From Certhia americana (Eukaryota > Chordata > Aves > Passeriformes > Certhiidae): 64,000 nt of DNA. The position numbers and the translations under genes are program-made. The notes beneath the pieces are model-generated. The model was not told where the DNA came from. It ran no database searches and saw nothing but the letters and a program-made list of their open reading frames with translations. The stretch's first letter is position 1. Every line of letters starts with the position of its first letter. Positions 1 to 11,620 of this stretch are shown one piece after another. The DNA is taken from the NCBI GenBank assembly GCA_018697195.1, contig JAGMWU010000044.1, positions 429,012 to 493,011 on the forward strand. The letters are read 5' to 3'.

Positions 1-95
1 CCATGGTTCCATCAGTGTAACATGTTGTGGGCATGTTGGTGATGCCTTCATTTTGAGCTTTTCTATTTCTCAGACTCTGGGCTGTTTTATTATTA
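1..95 (+). mobile_element. LTR fragment (partial, at window edge)
   Basis: Positions 38-95 match 52221-52273 closely, including CAGACTCTGGGCTGTTTT. The copy is cut by the window edge on the left and stops at 95. Confidence 0.5.
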
Positions 96-914
96 TATAA
101 CCGAGTGAATATCAGAATTCTTTCTGTCTGGTGTTCTTCAGCTCAAACCTAATATCAAAGTGTTACATCTAAATTTTCCTTTAAAGGGCCACAGCAAACA
201 CAGCGTGGGTGGACCTGCTTAGACTTTTATTCCAAGTAATTCCAAGACAGATGTTCAACAAGATCCAGAAAACGCTGCTTGATGGATTGAAAAGCATTTC
301 TCTAAGTGGATTAAAAGACTACAAGAGTCAAGATGTTTCTATTTGTGCTTCACACAATTATTCTCTTTAAAGAGACTGTGTTAAAACTGTTACCATGGTG
401 TCTGCATTCTAAGGTTACATGTTGACAAGTATGTCATTAAAAACCAGCAGACACCAGTGAGAATCTGCTCCTGATCACCCCAGTTAAGCTGGTTTGGAGA
501 GATTGTTCTGCCCATGTGTTTAGCACATTCAATTCCTTATCTGCTTTAAACAACACTCATAAAAGGCTTTTTCCATGCAGCAGCATAAACCATATCAAAA
601 TGGAATCAGGTTTTTACTGCTCGGCCATGTTGCTCTTTAATAAAACAAAAAATAAAACAAGCAGCTTTATCTGGCAACAGTTATCCAATTCATCAAGAGG
701 CTGACACTTCAGTGAATTAAATCCATCCTACAACTTCAGCTCTTCCAGCAGAACAAAACCCTGTTTGGTTCAGTAGCCAATCCTTCAAAATAGCAAAATC
801 TTCTCAGTGGGATGATAAGGAGTTTATGTGATGGGGGTTACACCTGCCTGGGCAGGTTTGGGGCAGAAAGGGAGATGATCCCTCTGTGTGGCACAGTGGG
901 AATTAAATTAAATT

Positions 915-1026
915 GTGTTTTAAAAAAGACTGGGTGTGGCACTCAGTGCCATGGTCCAGTTGAGGTGTGAGGGCATGGGTTGGACTCGATGATCTTGAAG
1001 GTCTCTTCTACCCTGGTGATTGTGTG
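915..1026 (+). mobile_element. CR1 LINE 3' end
   Basis: It contains GGGTTGGACTCGATGATCTT and ends GGTGATTGTGTGA. It is the reverse complement of the subfamily seen at 32098-32335. Confidence 0.8.
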
Positions 1027-1229
1027 AATGTGCTGTGGCTGCTGTGGGTTGGGAGATGTTCTGCACAGATCCTGTGTTTCTGTTCAGTATCAAAACCCCA
1101 CAGCCACGTGGGGATCCTTGGGAAGGTGCATTCCACTGGCAGGGATTGGGTTTACTTCCCTTTGGAGGGCGTTTGGGTTTCTGTGGGAACAGGCTCTTGT
1201 GTGCAGCTGGGAAAGGCAGCAGAAGTTTG

Positions 1230-2013
1230 AGAAGTGGCCCAGGAGAACCTCATGGAGTTCCACAATTCCCAGTGCCAGGGGCTGCTCCTGGGTTGGGGCA
1301 ATCCCAGCCAGGAGCACGGACTGGGAGGGGAATCCATTGGGAACAGCTCTGAGGAGAAGGATTTGGGGATCTCGTGGGTGAGAAGCTGGGCAGGAGCCAT
1401 CAGTGAGTGCTGGGGGCCCTGAAATCCATCGGCATCTCTGGGCTGCATCCAAGGAGGAGAGAGCAGGAAAGGGATTGGGATTGTGCCCCTGAGCCCCCTC
1501 AGGTGAGCCCCCACCTGCAGAGCTGCCCCAGCCCTGGTCCCAGCACAGGGAGGAGCTGGAGCTGCTGCAGAGAGCCCAGAGGAGGCAGCAGGATGAGCAG
1601 AGGATGGAGCAGCTCTGCTGGCAGGAAAGGCTGGCACAGCTGGCATTGTTCAGCTGCACAGGAGAAGCTTTGGGCTGAGCTCAGGGTGGCCTTGCAGGGC
1701 CTGAAGGAGCCCCAGGAAAGGTGGAGAGAGACAATTCCCAAGGGATGCAGGCACAGGACACAGGGAATGGCTTCAAAGTAGGATTTGATGTGATTTGGGA
1801 CAGGAATTGTTCCCTGGGAGGGTGGGCAGGGGCTGGCACAGGGTGCCCAGAGCAGCTGTGGCTGCCCCTGGATCCCCTGGCAGTGTCCCAGGCCAGGTTG
1901 GACATTGGGGCTGGAGCAGCCTGGGACAGTGGGAGGGGTCCCTGCCATGGCAGGGGTGGCACTGGATGGGTTTTAAGGCGTTTTCCCACCCAACCCATCC
2001 TATTCCCTATGAA
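1230..2013 (+). mobile_element. CR1 LINE, ~0.8 kb 3' part
   Basis: This is the longest continuous young CR1 copy here. It carries the end of the reverse-transcriptase ORF region (GAGGAGAAGGATTTGGGG, GGGCTGCATCCAAGG), the block with CAGCTGCACAGGAGAAGCTT, and the 3' tail with GACATTGGGGCTGGAGCAGC and CCCAACCCATCC. The frame is broken, and long open frames across it on either strand are GC-rich shadows. The element is 5' truncated, as is normal for CR1. Confidence 0.9.
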
Positions 2014-4069
2014 ATCAGGGACATTTTTGCCAGCCATGGCAGAAGCAAAGTGCCTTGATGGCCTCTCACATGACACCTGCTGTAATTGGGACCCTGCTTT
2101 TACCAAAGGCAGCTCAATAACCTCCCTGGGATGGGCTGACCCCCTCCTCCATCATAACAGTGGCAGTTTATTTCCTGTAAGTGGCTTATCTTCATAAGAT
2201 AAGCCTTTATAACCTGATAATAATTGATATTCCAGGATGGGAAAGTAAGTGCAAAGTGACAGGCAATGCCAAAAGATGAGTCTTGAAAATTATGAGACCA
2301 TTATCATCTGGAGACTTTTTAAAATACAGACTTGAATTTCCCTGAAATAATAGAAAGGTGAAATTTTGGGGTTTTATGTTATTTCTTTATGTATATATAT
2401 TTTTGTGTGTTTATAATACTGCCTGAAAATCCTTTTCCATAAAAGATCAGAGTCTCTCTGTATATCCATGATTTTTCTAGGGTGGATTATTGAGGGGTGT
2501 ACCTCCTAGACCTGCTTTATCTTTTTGGTCAGTGTAGTTTTTACTTCCTCAGTAGCAGCACAACCTTTTCATTCCTAATTCCATCCAGCCCTGAGAATTA
2601 GCACTTAAAAAGGCATTGTCAGTTTAGCACTGCCACGTTCCCTGCAGCAGGAAAATTCCCTTCCAAATCAGATTTTTCAGTCCAGTTGTACAAAATCACC
2701 GTTTTTTCTACAGCGCAACCTCATTCTATAAATACAGGAAAAAATTCACATTTTGTGTGTGGCTTTTAGACTATGAGGAAAAAAAAGGCATTTCTCATGA
2801 GCTCCCCTTCCAAGGACAGGGTGTAGTTTTTGGTGGAATATGATTTCTCTCGAGTGCATGATAAAAGTTCCATCTTCTTAATACAAATTATTCAAAATAC
2901 TCTTCCCCTTTCTAGTTCTTTGCCTCTACCTTAAAAAATCAAGTTCAGAATAAAAAATATTTTATTATAGGACATAATTTCTATTACTTTTTCTTTCTCT
3001 TTACTTCAAACTTTAGACTAAAAGGCTCCTGATTTTCAGTTATTATTTCTCACCTAATCTTTATTTCATTTTAGGAGTTCTATAGTGCAGCTTCAGCTCT
3101 GTCTGAAGAAAACTTTTCCATATTTTCTTCTCGCAGATTTTTTCAGCTTTTCTCACTGTACTCTTTCCCAATCACATCTCATAAAAGTTGTAGTTTCCAA
3201 CTTGGTATCTTTTATGGAAAGAAATTGATGTCAAAGATTTTGCAGAGCCAAATTCTTACCAACTTCCTTTTTTATGGGTATTTTAAGGAAAGCTGGTGTA
3301 CAAATTAATTACATTTATCGTTCTGCCCACTTTCGGTCAATAAAACATTTTCAGAATTCTTCTGATAAAATATTAGGGATAGGATCTGGAAATTCTGAAA
3401 GATTGAGACATTAAGTTTTTGCATAAATATGAATAAATTTATATAAGCATAAACACTGCCACAAAAACACCTACAGCACAAGAAACGATGATTTGGAGCT
3501 ATAAGATTTTGTTTTACTAACTTCACTGAGAATTCGTAAAGGTTCTGTAATAAAATTGTTTAAAACGACCAGGATTTTTACTTTTATAACTTTTTAAAGT
3601 TATAAAATATATCAATAATGAATGTATGAACAATCTGAGAAAGCCCTTACCTTGTTTTCTGGGTGGAAGGGAATGTTAAGAGATATTCCGCTGCAGGATT
3701 TTCAGAAAGCCAGTCCTTAGTCTTTAATTGCAACACGAATTGAATCCTAAATCAACTCTTTTTTTCAATTTTCACTTTTTTATTTAGGTTTGGTTTTTTT
3801 TTTTGGTAGCTCTTTCTCATGATTCAGTTATTTCAGTGAGCAGAGACTTTATCCCATTAAACTCAGGCCAACTTGGGCCAGTCCATGGCATTGTGGAAAC
3901 TGTGCTTGGTTCATTTCCTAGGATTTCAGAGCAGGAGACATTTTAATGTCAACACTGGATCTTCCTCTAGCTCCCTTTTTTGAAAGGACTAAATGGACAT
4001 CACTTTTGTTGAGGGGGAAAAAATGCATTAAAACACTTTTTATTTCTTTCATCTCTAAGTAGGTCAGTT

Positions 4070-4560
4070 TGTGGCGGAGAGTAGAAAATAGCGGAAAGTA
4101 TTAGTTTGGATTTTCCATCTTCTCCTGAAGTATCTCCAGGATGGTGCTTGTGTGCTGATTGCAGGATTATATCACAAAAGCAGAACCCGAGTGCAGAGAA
4201 TTGTGTGAGGGCTCAGCAAAATGTGGTGGCACAAATCCCTCCCTGCCTCCAGAGGGAATCGCCCGCCCGGAATCGCTCCCGGAATTTGTTTACGCGGAGA
4301 TGCCAAGGAGGCATTTTAATAATGAGCAGTGTTCCCAAAAAAAACCCCAGTGAGGTGAGGTATGATCTCAGTCATAAAATCCATTTTGCCAGAGTTTTCT
4401 TGGCCTAAGGAGGTGAATTCCATTCCCTTCCCGGGTTTAGGTGGAGCTCCAGCGAAGTCCCGGTGGGTCGGAATCGCCGCGCGCGAGGCGCCGTGCACGG
4501 GCGGTGAGGAGTTTGTGGGAATGACACTCAGCTTCTGAGTTTTCAGGACAAAAAACACCT
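4070..4560. promoter_or_regulatory. Unique CpG-rich island in HLCS intron, possible regulatory element
   Basis: A repeat-free stretch with CpGs clustered at 4240-4505 (for example GAATCGCCGCGCGCGAGGCG near 4470) within otherwise AT-rich, CpG-poor sequence. It is not bounded by splice sites in a conserved frame. Regulatory function is inferred from composition only. Confidence 0.3.
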
Positions 4561-5689
4561 GGTTTTCCTCAATTTATCCCCTGTCAGGTGATGGCAGGGT
4601 ACAGATGAAACGGGACCTTACATCCCATGAGATTCACTCCAGGATTTGGTAATCCAGGAATATTCTGTGGTACACAGTTCGCTTTTAGCCATGAGTTTTG
4701 TGATGTGGATTCTTCAATGAGTGAGGGGCATGAATTTCACTTTCCAAACTTTGAGGAGTAGAAAAAAATAACAGAAAATAGGTTTTTAGTGCAGGTCTCT
4801 GAAGTGTTTTGCACTTGTTTTGTCATGATTCCTGCTCAACCCTTGTGTTTTGAACCACTGCACACGTCTTAACCTGCTTCTGTCATATTTTACAAGCTGA
4901 AAACAGCAAAAAAATTCTCAACTTACAGAAGGTGAAGGGTTTGCTTTTGGTTCTCCCAATCTAATTTCAACTTCAACGCCAGTAAACAAGATTGTCTTTT
5001 ATTTTGGTATCCTTTTCATCTTGAAATGGATGATCTTGTTTCATGAAGCTCAACACCATCTATTTTCAGATCTTATGGTGCCACTGCCTTTTCGTAATTA
5101 CTGAGAGAATTTGTGAAGTGAAGTATTTCTGTCTTCTCTTGCTCCCCATTTTCATTTTCTTCTATTCTCTGTCTTCACTGGTAAATCCGGACTCTGGTTT
5201 TGACCTTTGAGACTTTTGATGTTGATGTTGCTGCCTGAAGAACAGAAGATACCCAGATGATATTTTGCCACTTCAGAGGTTTCTGTGCTTAATTTATGCT
5301 GATTTAGATCCAGGATTCAGTTGAAAATTCTCAGAATTGAGTATCTGGATCGTGGCACGCAGATTTAACATCACTGACATTTGTAAAACTCTGCATGGGT
5401 GTGCCATGGGTGTATGAGAAGTGCCACATTCCCACGTGGTAACTTGATCATTAATTTCTTTTTGGGAGTACAAGCCAACCTAACTGAATGCTGTGTTACT
5501 GTAACAGGTACTAAGTAATTTTTGTGTGTAAATATTTGGTCAGAGGACAGTCCACTGCCCTCTTTTTGCAACGTCATGGAAAGTGTGATGGTTTCTATTT
5601 ACATTAATACAAGTTGAGTTTTATTTGGGGGGGTTTTAGGAGAGTTTCTAAGCACAGGTGCCTCCGAAAAGATGCTCTGAGTCTCTGCT

Positions 5690-6450
5690 CTGAGCCCTTG
5701 CACTTTTAATGAACCATCTCATTGTCAGCCCTCAGCATCTCCCCGTGTGCCTTTTGGTGACGTGGCTGAGAATTTTAATGCACCCGAGTTCTCATTCGGC
5801 ACGGCCTCTGTGCTGCTCACGGGAGGGCCTTTAGAAATGGGATTAGCTTCCAGAGGAATGCATTAGCCATGCCCCAGAAGTGGGCAAAGCTCTAACCAGC
5901 CTGATAGATTGCTCCACGCTCCAAATCCTCCTAAGCACCCCCTCCCTCCCCTTATTGACAGCCCCCCATTGAGCGCCCGGGGGCATTAGAGTGTTTAGGA
6001 GCTGGGCTGTTTTGTAGGAGCCCCGGGGCTGATCTCATATTCGTTTTCTGAAATTAATTCGACACTGCTTTACATGTTAATCCGCAGAGGATTGATTTGG
6101 GGAAGGTCAGAGCGGTGCAGCCTCAGAAAAATGGGAGAAAAGCTCCACTTAAAACAGCTCATTTCAGTTCCCAGCCATGAGCAGAGCTGCCTTTTCTTTG
6201 TGGCACTGGGCCAGCTGGAGGGGACGCGCTGCTCCGACAGAATACATCAAATGGTGGCGTTTGATGGGATCTGCAAGGAAGTCGAGCTAATTAAATTTAC
6301 CTTCATTAACCAATCGCAGCTTGCAAATGGCACAACTCTGCTTTGGGAACCTGCAGGGTGGCAAAAAGAAAAAAAAAATTTATTCTTGCCTCTCTTTAAA
6401 GCACCGACAGAACTAAGCAGTGAGAGCGGTCGGGAGCGCGGCATAATTTG
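5690..6450. promoter_or_regulatory. Unique island with homeodomain-like and CCAAT sites, candidate enhancer
   Basis: About 760 bases without recognisable repeats, of balanced base composition and with preserved CpGs. It includes CTAATTAAATTT near 6287 (homeobox-type core), ACCAATCGCAG near 6309 (CCAAT) and TTGCAAATGG near 6320 (octamer-like). This texture is typical of conserved non-coding elements near developmental genes, and SIM2 is such a neighbour. Conservation itself cannot be seen here. Confidence 0.35.
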
Positions 6451-6451
6451 A

Positions 6452-6472
6452 TTTTTTTTTTTTTTTTTTTCC
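6452..6472. repeat. Poly(T) run, 21 bases
   Basis: Uninterrupted T run at the end of a unique CpG-containing island. Confidence 0.9.
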
Positions 6473-7436
6473 CTCTTACTTGTAGAGTTTTCAGCGTTGC
6501 TAAAACAAAATAAATACCCATGGAAAAAACCTGCCGTGGTGGGATGTGCTGGTGTTGGAGCGTTATGGATAAATCATATGTTTTATTTGGATCTGCACAA
6601 AAGGGCAGGAAGGAGACTTCAGTGGGGAAATGTTACAGCAAGAGCAGGATAAGGACATCCAATAAAAAAAAAGTATTGCAGATATTGAGAAAGTGTCACT
6701 GAGCTGCAGCTGCACCTTGCTGAAATGATTCTTTGAATTTGAAAACAAACCTCTGATGGTTTGGTAATAGCTTTTGGTATTTAACAGTGCAGTGTATTTG
6801 TAGGATTTCAAAAAGTCCAGCGCAAAAATGGACTTTTTTTACTGTGTGGATTAACTTAAAATATATACTGTCTACTTTATATTAAAATGCAAAAGAAATT
6901 TTAATTATAATCCACTTTTTACTTGTAGATTCATTAAACCATCACAATTAAAAATATCAGGAAATTAAACATTTTACAGCTCTTCACCTTTTCTACTTTA
7001 ACTTTCATGAGTACAATATGCATATAACGATTTTACAACAATAAAAAATTTGGATTCACGTTTGATTGCGAGAGTTCAAACTCTTTCAGGTAGAATTTGT
7101 CCCCCACAGCCTATAAATGTCCAAATTTGACTGCACTGCTCCCTGAAAGAGTAGTGAAGTCTTTTATGGAGTTCAGATGTGCTCTAATTTTGGAGGTTTT
7201 CCTTTCAGGAAACTTGCCTTATGTAGATAGAACCTTATGAATCCAGCTCTGTATATTTATAATTTGAATATTTAATTTAAATATAGGTGTCAGAGCTGTT
7301 AGGAACGATTGTAATGTCCATATTCACCTGCTAATATTCACCCTGAATCTAATAATAGCTTAATATAAAGAGGGAAAAAAGAGAAATTTGCATTTAAAAT
7401 TATTGCAGTTCATGATATTTCATGACTCAGGGAGCA

Positions 7437-7682
7437 GGGACAGGAGAGGGAATGGCCTCAGGCTGGGCCAGGGCAGGCTCAGGGTGGAGGCCAGGAGCAA
7501 TTTGCCCATGGCAAGGGTGCTGAGGCCTTGGCAGGGGCTGCCCAGGGAGCTTTGGAGTGCCCATCCCTGCAGGTGTCCCCTGGAGGTGGCACTCAGTGCT
7601 CTGGGATGGGCACAGGCTGGGCACAGGGCACAGCTGGCACTGCATGGGCTGGGAGGGCTTTTCCAGCCTTGGTGATTTTGTG
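7437..7682 (+). mobile_element. CR1 LINE 3' end
   Basis: It has the CR1 blocks CTTGGCAGGGGCTGCCCAGG and GAGGGCTTTTCCAGCC near its end. Confidence 0.8.
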
Positions 7683-8097
7683 AGTGAGCCATAAGAAAAC
7701 CAAAATGTCCTGAAGAGAAATTAAGAATAGTTTTGAGAAGTAATTTATAATACTGTGACAGTTCAGGGCTGTCAGTTACAGCAGACAAAAATAGGCAGAA
7801 TCTCTCAGTGGACCAATATTCTTGAACTTCTCATCCCCCTGAACTTCTTCTTGGCCCCCTTGATCCTTTTTTCCTTCCTGTTTCTGGGTCAAGGCTCCTG
7901 GAACTCTGCAATTTTAGGGTTCTGAATGTTCTTTTGTGTTGGCTGTTGAGCAGCTTTTTCTCACCTCTCCATTTGTTGTCTTCAGCCCTTTTTATTTTGC
8001 GACTTAAATTCTCTTTAGCTGTGCACATAATTGAATAAAACAAATTTTTTCCTTTTTATAATAACAGCAAGTTGCCATCAGAAAAAGTGATTTTTTT

Positions 8098-8192
8098 TGG
8101 AGCAGCCTGGGGTAGTGGAAAATGTCCCTGCCCATGGAACTGGCTGAGCTTTAATGTCCCTTCCAACCCAACCCATTCTGGGATTTTGGGAC
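8098..8192 (+). mobile_element. CR1 LINE 3' tail
   Basis: Short copy from GGAGCAGCCTGGGGTAGTGG through CCTTCCAACCCAACCCATTC. Confidence 0.85.
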
Positions 8193-10194
8193 TGTCAGTG
8201 TGAGAGGAACCAGCTTCAAAGGAGGCATGAGGGATTTATAATGAGCATTGTGTGCATATAAAATTTACCTTTTCCGATGACAGAGTACATAAAGACATAA
8301 AAGTTGCTCCTTATATGCAATAAAATCGCTGCACAGATGAGTTCATGGGAAAGAAATCCATCGAGGGGTTTTAGATGGAGAGACACTGCCTTTGATGTAG
8401 GAGGGAATTAAAATTTCTGCCTTCAGAAGAAATGAACCTTTCCCCAGTCAGACCAGAACTCGTTCCTTTCACCACGGCTTTGCCACTGGGCCACAAGATT
8501 TAGTAGGGAAATTTTCCCTCAGAGTTTTTGGGGTTTTTTTTAATTGTGTTTTTTTTTTTTTCCAATAGATTATTGAAGAAAAAAAAAAATCTCCCTGGAT
8601 TTTAAAGAGAGAATTTTGACACACAGGGTTCCACACTGAGTTTGCTCACTGGCTGTGAAGAGCTGCTGGTTTTGCCTTGGTTTTGTCACCGTGCCTTCTG
8701 GTAGAAATTAATTGATGAACTGAGGCTGTAATTATTATCTAAGTGGCATTCTGACTGTGAGAGCTGTTGTAGGAACCAAGTGCAGCAGGATGCTCCAACA
8801 ACAGGCCATGATCTGGGGTGCCACAGTTTCATCTGGAATGCTTTTTGGGAATAAAAAGGCTCTTTTCAATCCTCTCTGTGAGCTCTGGGCTGTATTTTTG
8901 ACATCTGCCACTCTAGTCAGGGTCTGATATTTCTTTTTTTTTCCCTTGCCTCTTATGTTTGTGTAGAAATCTTGTTTTAAGTCTGTTCTTTATTTTAACA
9001 CTTCCAGGTTGTGGAATATCCCTTCTTTCAGCCCGATCCCAGCTGTTTCCCATCGCAGGAGGAATGACTGATTGTGTGAGGAGATTCCTCCTTCCCAAAA
9101 CTAACAAATGGCTTAGAGATACCTTTAAGTCAGCCTTTGAGCACTTAGCAGTTGGTGATTTTGGAAAAAAAAGGTGTGTTTGAGGGAATTCAAAGCCTGC
9201 TGTGCCACATAATTATGCTCCAAACTGACAACCTGAGATTCAGGGTGCAGCTTTTCCTTCCCATTTTTCTCCCATCCAGAAAAAGTGGAGGAGTCGTAAC
9301 AAATACAATTTCCTAAAGCTGGTGGAAAGTGGAAAGGGTATGAATGGAAGTTCCTTGTTAAAAAGTGATTTATGTGCAACCTTAAATTGCAGTTACTCAG
9401 GGTTCAGGTACAAGTATTGTATTCTATAAACTGAGAAGGTTTATGGAGAAACCAAGGTAAAAATATTCCACAGTCTGGAGTTTAGTTTGGGATAGGAGTG
9501 GAAGAGAGAGCAGCTTCTTAATCCAGAGGGAAACTTTGTACTGAAAGGTGAATATAGTGATTAATTTGGGTGCCCTCTAACTATGCTGATCCCTGAGGGA
9601 GGCATCCTTAATCTTAGTTTAGGTTGAATGTTGGGTTACTTTCCTGAAGTAAAAATCATCTTGGAATGAAAAAAAATAAGTAATAATTGAGGATGTACAT
9701 TATGAACTTCACAGTCCCATAAAACACATGCAGTTTACATTTCTTGTCCATGTGCTCAAGTATTTGTTTCTGGTTGTATTTGCCTGTAGTGAAACACATG
9801 TCAAGATGTCCTTCCTTGGGCACTTCATGAAAAATTCCTTTTATGTTCTGATTTTCACTTCTTTTTAAAGTAAGCAGATGCCTTTTGCCCTCTCTCAGAT
9901 TTTTCTAACAGAGCTACCTTGAAGTTAAGGCTTTATACAAGATGTAACCAAAGGCAGGAGGTGGGAGGGGAGAGAAATACAAGGACTGAATTGTTTAAAA
10001 ATGCATTTTTTAACGGAGGGAAATGATTGTTTCCATTCATCACAGCCTTTTCACATTTTTTTGTCATATCTGATTGATAGTGTCTAGAACAGAAGGGTGC
10101 ACTCGAGCACTTTGCATAGGTAATTATTTCTGTATGTGGATATTTCTAATTGCTGCTTAATTAGCAATGGAGGAATAGGGAGTAGGGAAGTGAT

Positions 10195-10548
10195 TATCAG
10201 GAGCAGGGCAGGGATTGTCCCTCTGTGCTGGCACTGAGAGGCCCCTGGAGGGCTGTGTCCAGTTGTGACTCCTGCAGGAGAGCCCTGGAGGGGCTGGAAT
10301 GGAGCTGGGAAGGGGCTGGACCGTGTCCAGGGCATGGAGGAGAGCTGGGAAGGATCTGGGGATTCAGGATTTCCTATGGGGAGGAATTTCCCCATGGAAA
10401 GGGTGCTCAGGCCTTGGCAGGGGCTGCCCAGAGGGGTTTGGAGTGCCCACCCCTTCAGGTGGCACTCAGTGACAAGGTGGGCACCGGGCACAGCTGGTAC
10501 TCACTGGGCTGAGAGGGCTTTTCCAGCCTCGGGGATTTTGGGATAAGA
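10195..10548 (+). mobile_element. CR1 LINE 3' part
   Basis: It contains GCCCCTGGAGGGCTGTGTCC and CTTGGCAGGGGCTGCCCAGA, ending in the TTTTCCAGCC tail. Confidence 0.85.
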
Positions 10549-11014
10549 GCCAGCACGGATATGGATATTTTAAAATATTAGTGATTATTCTGTGATCTTC
10601 AGCTCTTAACAACCAGGTTGAGACAGGTGCTGCCATTGCTCTTCCAGTGTGCTTCATGCCAGCTCCTCAGGGAGCCCCTCTCCAGATGGGACTGCCATGG
10701 TCACCTGCAGGAGTGGCAGCACAGGTGACAGGAATTCATCAGCCAGTGCTGGACACTGCAGTATTGACACTGAGGGGGTTGTATTTGATTTTATTGTTTT
10801 ATAGGGTAGCCAGTGCTGTTTGTACACGTGGAGCCTTCCTTTTGAATACTACAAAGCTGCACTGCTGAACACATCCCAAAGATTTAGAAAAAAAATATGT
10901 CACATCAGTTCTAATAACCTGGGGTTTTTTTTGGTCACAAAACCTCCTCCAACTTCAGCTTTTGTTGTGAAATTTTCTTTCAGGAGCCTGATAGCCGAAT
11001 AATATTTATTGCTT

Positions 11015-11500
11015 TTCAAAAGCCCTGAGAACAGAATTATATTTCAGCCCAGCTAATGAGATAATTCTTACCGAATTATTCACTAATAATTTTGATTCTC
11101 AGTCCTTCCCTGCGCTTCTCAGCTCTGCTCACACAGTCCCCAGCTGCGTTATCTACCCCCAGTGCAGAAAATTAAGTCAATGTAAGAGTATACTCTGGTT
11201 TTTAAGGAGAGGTCACGAATAACCTCCCTCCCCTTGGTAGCCACCAGCGTTCTCATTACGCTTCATTTGTGTGCCGGGAGGACTGGGGGGACCCAGCTGG
11301 GCCCCCCGGCTGCTCTCATCAAGAGTTAATTTCTGCAGGAGGTGCTGCTGGCATGAACAAGTGCAGGAGGTTCTCTGGTGGTCCTGCCAAACAACGAGAG
11401 CTCTTAATTAGCAGCGATGTTCAATCAGGCTCCTTAACGCGCCGCGGCGCTGAGCGGGTCATGTTCCTTCCCAAAGCCACCCAGCACCCCGCCCAAATAT
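11015..11500. promoter_or_regulatory. Unique island, candidate conserved element
   Basis: Repeat-free sequence with several TAATTA-like cores (AGCTAATGAGATAATTC, CTCTTAATTAGCAGCG) and a CpG cluster CCTTAACGCGCCGCGGCGCT near 11433. The mixture of AT-rich homeodomain cores and preserved CpGs suggests a regulatory element; this is inference. Confidence 0.33.
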
Positions 11501-11595
11501 TGGGTTTTTTTTCAGCACAGCCTTGCTTTTCCAGAGGCGGGGAAGGAGAGGTGTGAGCTGTGCTTGGGAGCTGTCAGGAGTGGGGAGAAATCTGA

Positions 11596-11620
11596 TTTTT
11601 TTTTTTTTTTTTTTTTTTTT
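11596..11620. repeat. Poly(T) run, ~25 bases
   Basis: Uninterrupted T run shortly after a unique island. Confidence 0.9.

Noticed and set aside
1090..1659. 189-codon minus-strand open frame
   Set aside because: It is antisense CR1; the same peptide-like text recurs at 26068, 36544 and 37857 where other CR1 copies lie.
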